A DNA stretch of 64,000 bases from assembly GCF_000165485.1 (NCBI RefSeq), contig NC_014623.1:5908893-5972892 (forward strand), in the 5' to 3' direction. The DNA is from Stigmatella aurantiaca DW4/3-1 (GTDB lineage: Bacteria > Myxococcota > Myxococcia > Myxococcales > Myxococcaceae). A program made the position numbers and the translations under genes. Numbering within the stretch: position 1 is the stretch's first letter; each line of letters begins with the position of its first letter. A model generated the notes under the pieces. It saw only the letters and a program-made list of their open reading frames with translations, did not search any database and was not told the origin of the DNA. This document shows, piece by piece, positions 60,899 to 64,000 of this stretch.

Positions 60899-63195
60899 GC
60901 TCCCTTCCGTCCGGACTCGCTCCCCGAGCGGGTCTGTCCTTGCTGCTGGTGGGTGCGGTCGCGGTCGCGCTCGCCACCCACCGTCCCCCCGAGGCCCTGG
61001 GACAGGACGCCCCCCCGGACGTCTTCTCCGCGGCCCGCGCCCGTCAGCACCTCACCTGGCTCGCGCAGTCGCCCCGGCCGGTCGGCTCGACACGCTTGAT
61101 CGAGGTGCGGCGGGAGCTGCTCTCCCTGCTGGCCGCGATGCGCGTCCCGGCCGAGGTACAGACCGCCGAGGTCCTGCGTCTCCAGGGCTCCGCCGGGACG
61201 GTGCTGGCCGCCACCGTGCACAACATCGTCGCGCACCTGCCGGGCACCGAGGGCCGCCACGCCGTGCTGGTGTCCGGACATTATGACTCGGTCCCCAGTG
61301 GCCCTGGCGCCGCGGACGATGGCTCGGCCGTCGCCTCCATGCTGGAGGCCCTGCGGGCCCTGCGCACGGGCCCTCCTTTGAAGCAGGACGTCATCTTCCT
61401 CTTCACGGACGCGGAGGAAGCAGGGCTGCTCGGCGCCGAGGGATTCCGGCAACACCCCCTGTTCTCCAAGGTGGTCCTCGCCCTCAACTTCGAGGCCCGG
61501 GGCACCCGGGGGCCCTCCCTCCTCTTCGAGACGACGGGGCCTCAGGGCTGGCTCATCCAACGCTTCCAGGAGACGGCGCCCCACCCCATGGGCAACTCCC
61601 TGGCGGGCGAGGTCTACCCCTACCTCGGAGCCGACACGGATCTGTCCATCTTCGGCCGCGCGGGCGTGGCGGGGATGAACTTCGCCTTCATCGAGGGGCT
61701 CATCCACTACCACACGTGGCTGGATTCACCGGAGCAGCTCGCGGATGGGAGCCTCCAGCACCACGGGGAGAACCTGCTCACCCTCACGCGGGCCCTGGCC
61801 GCGGGCGATGCTCCCCCGCGAGAGTCTCCAGGGCGCGTCTACTTCAATCCGGTGGGCGCATGGCTCGTCTCCTACCCCCGCGCGTGGGCCTTGCCCCTCT
61901 CCGTTCTGCTGCTCGTGCTCGAGGTGCTGGGCACGGTGGGCGGGGCGCGCGCGGGCCGGCTCCGGCTCCGGGGGCTGGCGCTCGCCGTGGCGGGCACGGT
62001 GTCCGGGGCCCTGGCCGCGGCGGTGCTCGTCACCCTGGCGTGGAACGTCACGCAGAACGCCACCGGCCTGGATGCCTTCGCCCAAGGCGACTCTCACTCC
62101 CCGGCGCCTTTCCAGGCGGGGCTCCTCGCCCTGGTGTTCGTCCCCTTCGCGCTGTTGCGCCGCTGGGGCCGCAACCGCATCCAGGACGAGGAGTGGGGAC
62201 ATGGCGCACGGTTGCCGTGGGCGGTGCTCGCCGTCGTCCTCACCGTGCTCTGCCCTGGGGCGAGCTACCTCTTCGCCTGGCCGCTCCTGCTGGCCTTGCT
62301 GATCCCGTACGCCCTGCGCCGCGGGGGGGACACCCCGTGGAAGGTGGGCCTGGTGCTCACCCTCGGGGGCGTTCCCTTGCTGCTGTTGATCACCTCCACC
62401 CTGTACCCGCTCTCCTCGGCGCTCGGGCTCTCACTCGCGGGGGTGAGCCTGCTGCTTGCCTCCCTTGTCCTCGGACTGCTCCACCCCGCCCTGGCCTGGC
62501 TGGTCCAGGGACGCTGGAACACCGTGGCGGTGGGGGCCTCGGCCGTGGGCGCCGTGTTCTTGCTCTCCGGCGCGGTGGCCGCAGGCCCCCGGGCGGATCG
62601 CCCCTGGCCCGAGAGCCTGGCCTACTGGCTGGACCGGGATGGGAAACGGGCCTTCTGGCTGGCCCACGAGGACACGCACGGCGCCTGGGCGGCCCAATTC
62701 CTGGGCGAAGCGCCTCCCGCCAAGCGCTTCGACGAGGCCATGCCCTGGCTGGAGACGGACGTGCTCTATCACGAGGCCTCCCTGCTCCCGCTGCCCTCCG
62801 CCCGCACCCGCCGCGTCGCGGACGACCGCGAGGGAGACGTGCGCACCCTCACCCTCCAGGTGGACAGTCCTCCAGGGACGGCGGTGCTCCGGTTCAACCT
62901 GCCTCCGCTGGAGTTCCTCGAGGTCCGGGTGGGCCAGACGCCCCTCCCCGAGGCCGTGCTCACCGCTGGACGCGCCGAGGGCGTCCGGATCGATTACTGG
63001 CAACCCCCTCGGGAAGGGCTCCCCCTGACCCTGAAGGTCCGCGGAGAGGCGCCCGTGCGCATGCGCTCCAGCACCATCTCCCTGAACATCCCCACCCTCA
63101 CCGAATCCCAGCGGCGGCCGCCCTCCCTCATGGCGGCCCCCTTTGGATTCGGCTTCAGCGACGTCACGGTCATCACGCAGACGGAGGCGCTGTGA
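60895..63195 (+). CDS. M28-family zinc aminopeptidase with multi-helix membrane domain
   Basis: A 766-residue protein with an N-terminal hydrophobic segment (about 12-30, a signal anchor). The peptidase domain follows: SGHYDSVPSG and AADDGSA give the first metal ligands, DAEEAGLLG the catalytic Glu and next ligand, then DTDLSIF and a late YHTWLDSPE histidine. From about residue 330 to 560 there are six to eight hydrophobic helices, then a soluble C-terminal region. This layout resembles membrane M28 peptidases, with the active site probably outside the cytoplasm. Its ATG overlaps the NRPS stop and its stop overlaps the ABC gene, so all three are co-translated. It may trim an exported lipopeptide precursor, which would be a prodrug-type self-protection step, or degrade it. 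Both roles are inference. Confidence 0.88.
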   Translation: MSSLPSGLAPRAGLSLLLVGAVAVALATHRPPEALGQDAPPDVFSAARARQHLTWLAQSPRPVGSTRLIEVRRELLSLLAAMRVPAEVQTAEVLRLQGSAGTVLAATVHNIVAHLPGTEGRHAVLVSGHYDSVPSGPGAADDGSAVASMLEALRALRTGPPLKQDVIFLFTDAEEAGLLGAEGFRQHPLFSKVVLALNFEARGTRGPSLLFETTGPQGWLIQRFQETAPHPMGNSLAGEVYPYLGADTDLSIFGRAGVAGMNFAFIEGLIHYHTWLDSPEQLADGSLQHHGENLLTLTRALAAGDAPPRESPGRVYFNPVGAWLVSYPRAWALPLSVLLLVLEVLGTVGGARAGRLRLRGLALAVAGTVSGALAAAVLVTLAWNVTQNATGLDAFAQGDSHSPAPFQAGLLALVFVPFALLRRWGRNRIQDEEWGHGARLPWAVLAVVLTVLCPGASYLFAWPLLLALLIPYALRRGGDTPWKVGLVLTLGGVPLLLLITSTLYPLSSALGLSLAGVSLLLASLVLGLLHPALAWLVQGRWNTVAVGASAVGAVFLLSGAVAAGPRADRPWPESLAYWLDRDGKRAFWLAHEDTHGAWAAQFLGEAPPAKRFDEAMPWLETDVLYHEASLLPLPSARTRRVADDREGDVRTLTLQVDSPPGTAVLRFNLPPLEFLEVRVGQTPLPEAVLTAGRAEGVRIDYWQPPREGLPLTLKVRGEAPVRMRSSTISLNIPTLTESQRRPPSLMAAPFGFGFSDVTVITQTEAL

Positions 63196-64000
63196 GCATC
63201 CCCTCAGGGCCTCTCCCCTCCCAGGGGCCATCCCTGGCCGAGGCCCCCGCTCCCCTGGTCCACGTCGCGGCCTCCCAGGTGCCGGTGTCGGTGCGAAACC
63301 TGGTCCGCACCTTTCCCGGCGAGCCCCCGCAGGTCGCCAACGATCAGCTCTCCTTTGACATCCACCGGGGCGAAATCTTCGGGCTGCTGGGGCCCAACGG
63401 CGCGGGGAAGACGACGCTGGTCATGCAGCTCATGGGGCTCATGCGCCCCACGTCGGGCCACATCCAGATCGAGCACGTGGACGTTGTCCGCCATCCGGAC
63501 GCGGTGAAGTCGCTGATCGGCTTCCTGCCCCAGGGAGAACTGGCGCTCAACTACCTGGAGGTGGAGCGCGCGCTGCACTACACGGGACGGTTGAGGGGCC
63601 AGAGCGAGCACGACGCCCGCGTCCAGACCCGGCAGATCATCGAGCAGCTCGGCCTGGGCAGCTTCCGGAGCCGATACATCAACCACCTCAGCGGCGGCAT
63701 GGCGCGGTTGGTCGGCTTCGGCATGGCGCTGATGGGCCAGCCCCGGCTGCTCATCCTCGACGAGCCCACCAACGAGCTGGATCCGCACAAGCGGCGCCTC
63801 GTCTGGGACACCCTGGATCAGCTCAACCGGGAACAGGGCCTCACCTGTCTGCTCGTCACCCACAACGTGCTGGAGGCCGAGCGGGTCATCCACCGGCTGG
63901 CGGTGATGGACCGAGGCCGCATCATCGCGCTCGGCACCCCTCAGGAGATCAAACAGCGGGCGGGCGGCCACGTCCGGCTGGAGCTCCAGCTCAAAGAGGG
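63192..64000 (+). CDS. ABC transporter ATP-binding protein, C-terminus beyond window
   Basis: The open frame starts at GTG 63192, overlapping the peptidase stop, and is still open at the right edge (269 residues seen). It has a Walker A GPNGAGKTT, a Q-loop region (FLPQGE), signature LSGGM, Walker B LLILDEP, and a switch histidine in LLVTHN. The order and the LSGGM form resemble drug and polysaccharide exporters of the DrrA/NodI type, with a separate permease expected just beyond the window. About 30 residues precede the ATPase fold. Co-translation with the NRPS and peptidase points to export of the lipopeptide. Confidence 0.92.
   Translation, partial: MSIPSGPLPSQGPSLAEAPAPLVHVAASQVPVSVRNLVRTFPGEPPQVANDQLSFDIHRGEIFGLLGPNGAGKTTLVMQLMGLMRPTSGHIQIEHVDVVRHPDAVKSLIGFLPQGELALNYLEVERALHYTGRLRGQSEHDARVQTRQIIEQLGLGSFRSRYINHLSGGMARLVGFGMALMGQPRLLILDEPTNELDPHKRRLVWDTLDQLNREQGLTCLLVTHNVLEAERVIHRLAVMDRGRIIALGTPQEIKQRAGGHVRLELQLKE

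Overview
This GC-rich window is almost wholly coding and looks like myxobacterial DNA of the Cystobacter/Stigmatella/Archangium/Myxococcus kind. That placement is inferred from family content: hybrid NRPS-PKS lines with TubC-type docking domains, a DKxanthene-like gene set, and tightly overlapping giant genes. No rRNA, tRNA, CRISPR array or insertion sequence was seen.

Region 1 (about 1-35.6 kb) is a pyrrole-starter hybrid pathway. Divergent genes at 32.9-35.5 kb encode a prolyl-carrier dehydrogenase and a stand-alone prolyl adenylating enzyme with pocket code DLLYLALVC; together they should make pyrrole-2-carboxyl on a carrier. The minus-strand operon runs from 32729 to the left edge: KS(His to Tyr)-ACP; KS-AT(vestigial)-KR-ACP; Cy-A-PCP-KS-AT-DH-KR-ACP; KS-AT-DH-KR-ACP; KS-AT-DH-KR-ACP; C-A(Asn-like)-PCP-TE; patatin-like hydrolase; ArsA-family ATPase (cut by the edge). 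The expected scaffold is pyrrole, oxazoline/oxazole, polyene and an Asn-type terminus, as in the DKxanthene pigments. Too few reducing modules are present for a long polyene unless some iterate.

Region 2 (about 35.6-38.4 kb) holds shared or tailoring functions: a CmlA-type di-iron beta-hydroxylase for carrier-bound amino acids, an MbtH-like protein, and a divergent GNAT acetyltransferase.

Region 3 (about 38.4-64 kb) is a lipopeptide NRPS locus. On the minus strand are FAAL-ACP-C-A-PCP and then a trimodular (C-A-PCP)x3 protein. Divergent on the plus strand is a C-A-PCP-C-A-PCP protein whose last A domain is interrupted by a GNAT-like domain. It is followed by overlapping genes for a membrane M28 peptidase and an ABC transporter ATPase (cut by the right edge). 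The predicted chain is acyl - hydrophobic residue - Val-like - X - X - X - Y, where the three X-selecting A domains are almost identical copies. No thioesterase is present in this part.

The most unusual structures are: (i) three near-identical 1.7-1.8 kb A-domain repeats, one inverted relative to the other two, so recombination could delete or swap modules in frame; (ii) an acidic C-terminal tail (EDDDEEEEEEE) on one NRPS and a basic N-terminal segment (KKKKRKK) on the protein predicted to act next; (iii) the acyltransferase-like insertion in the terminal A domain; and (iv) two successive entry PKS proteins without a working AT.
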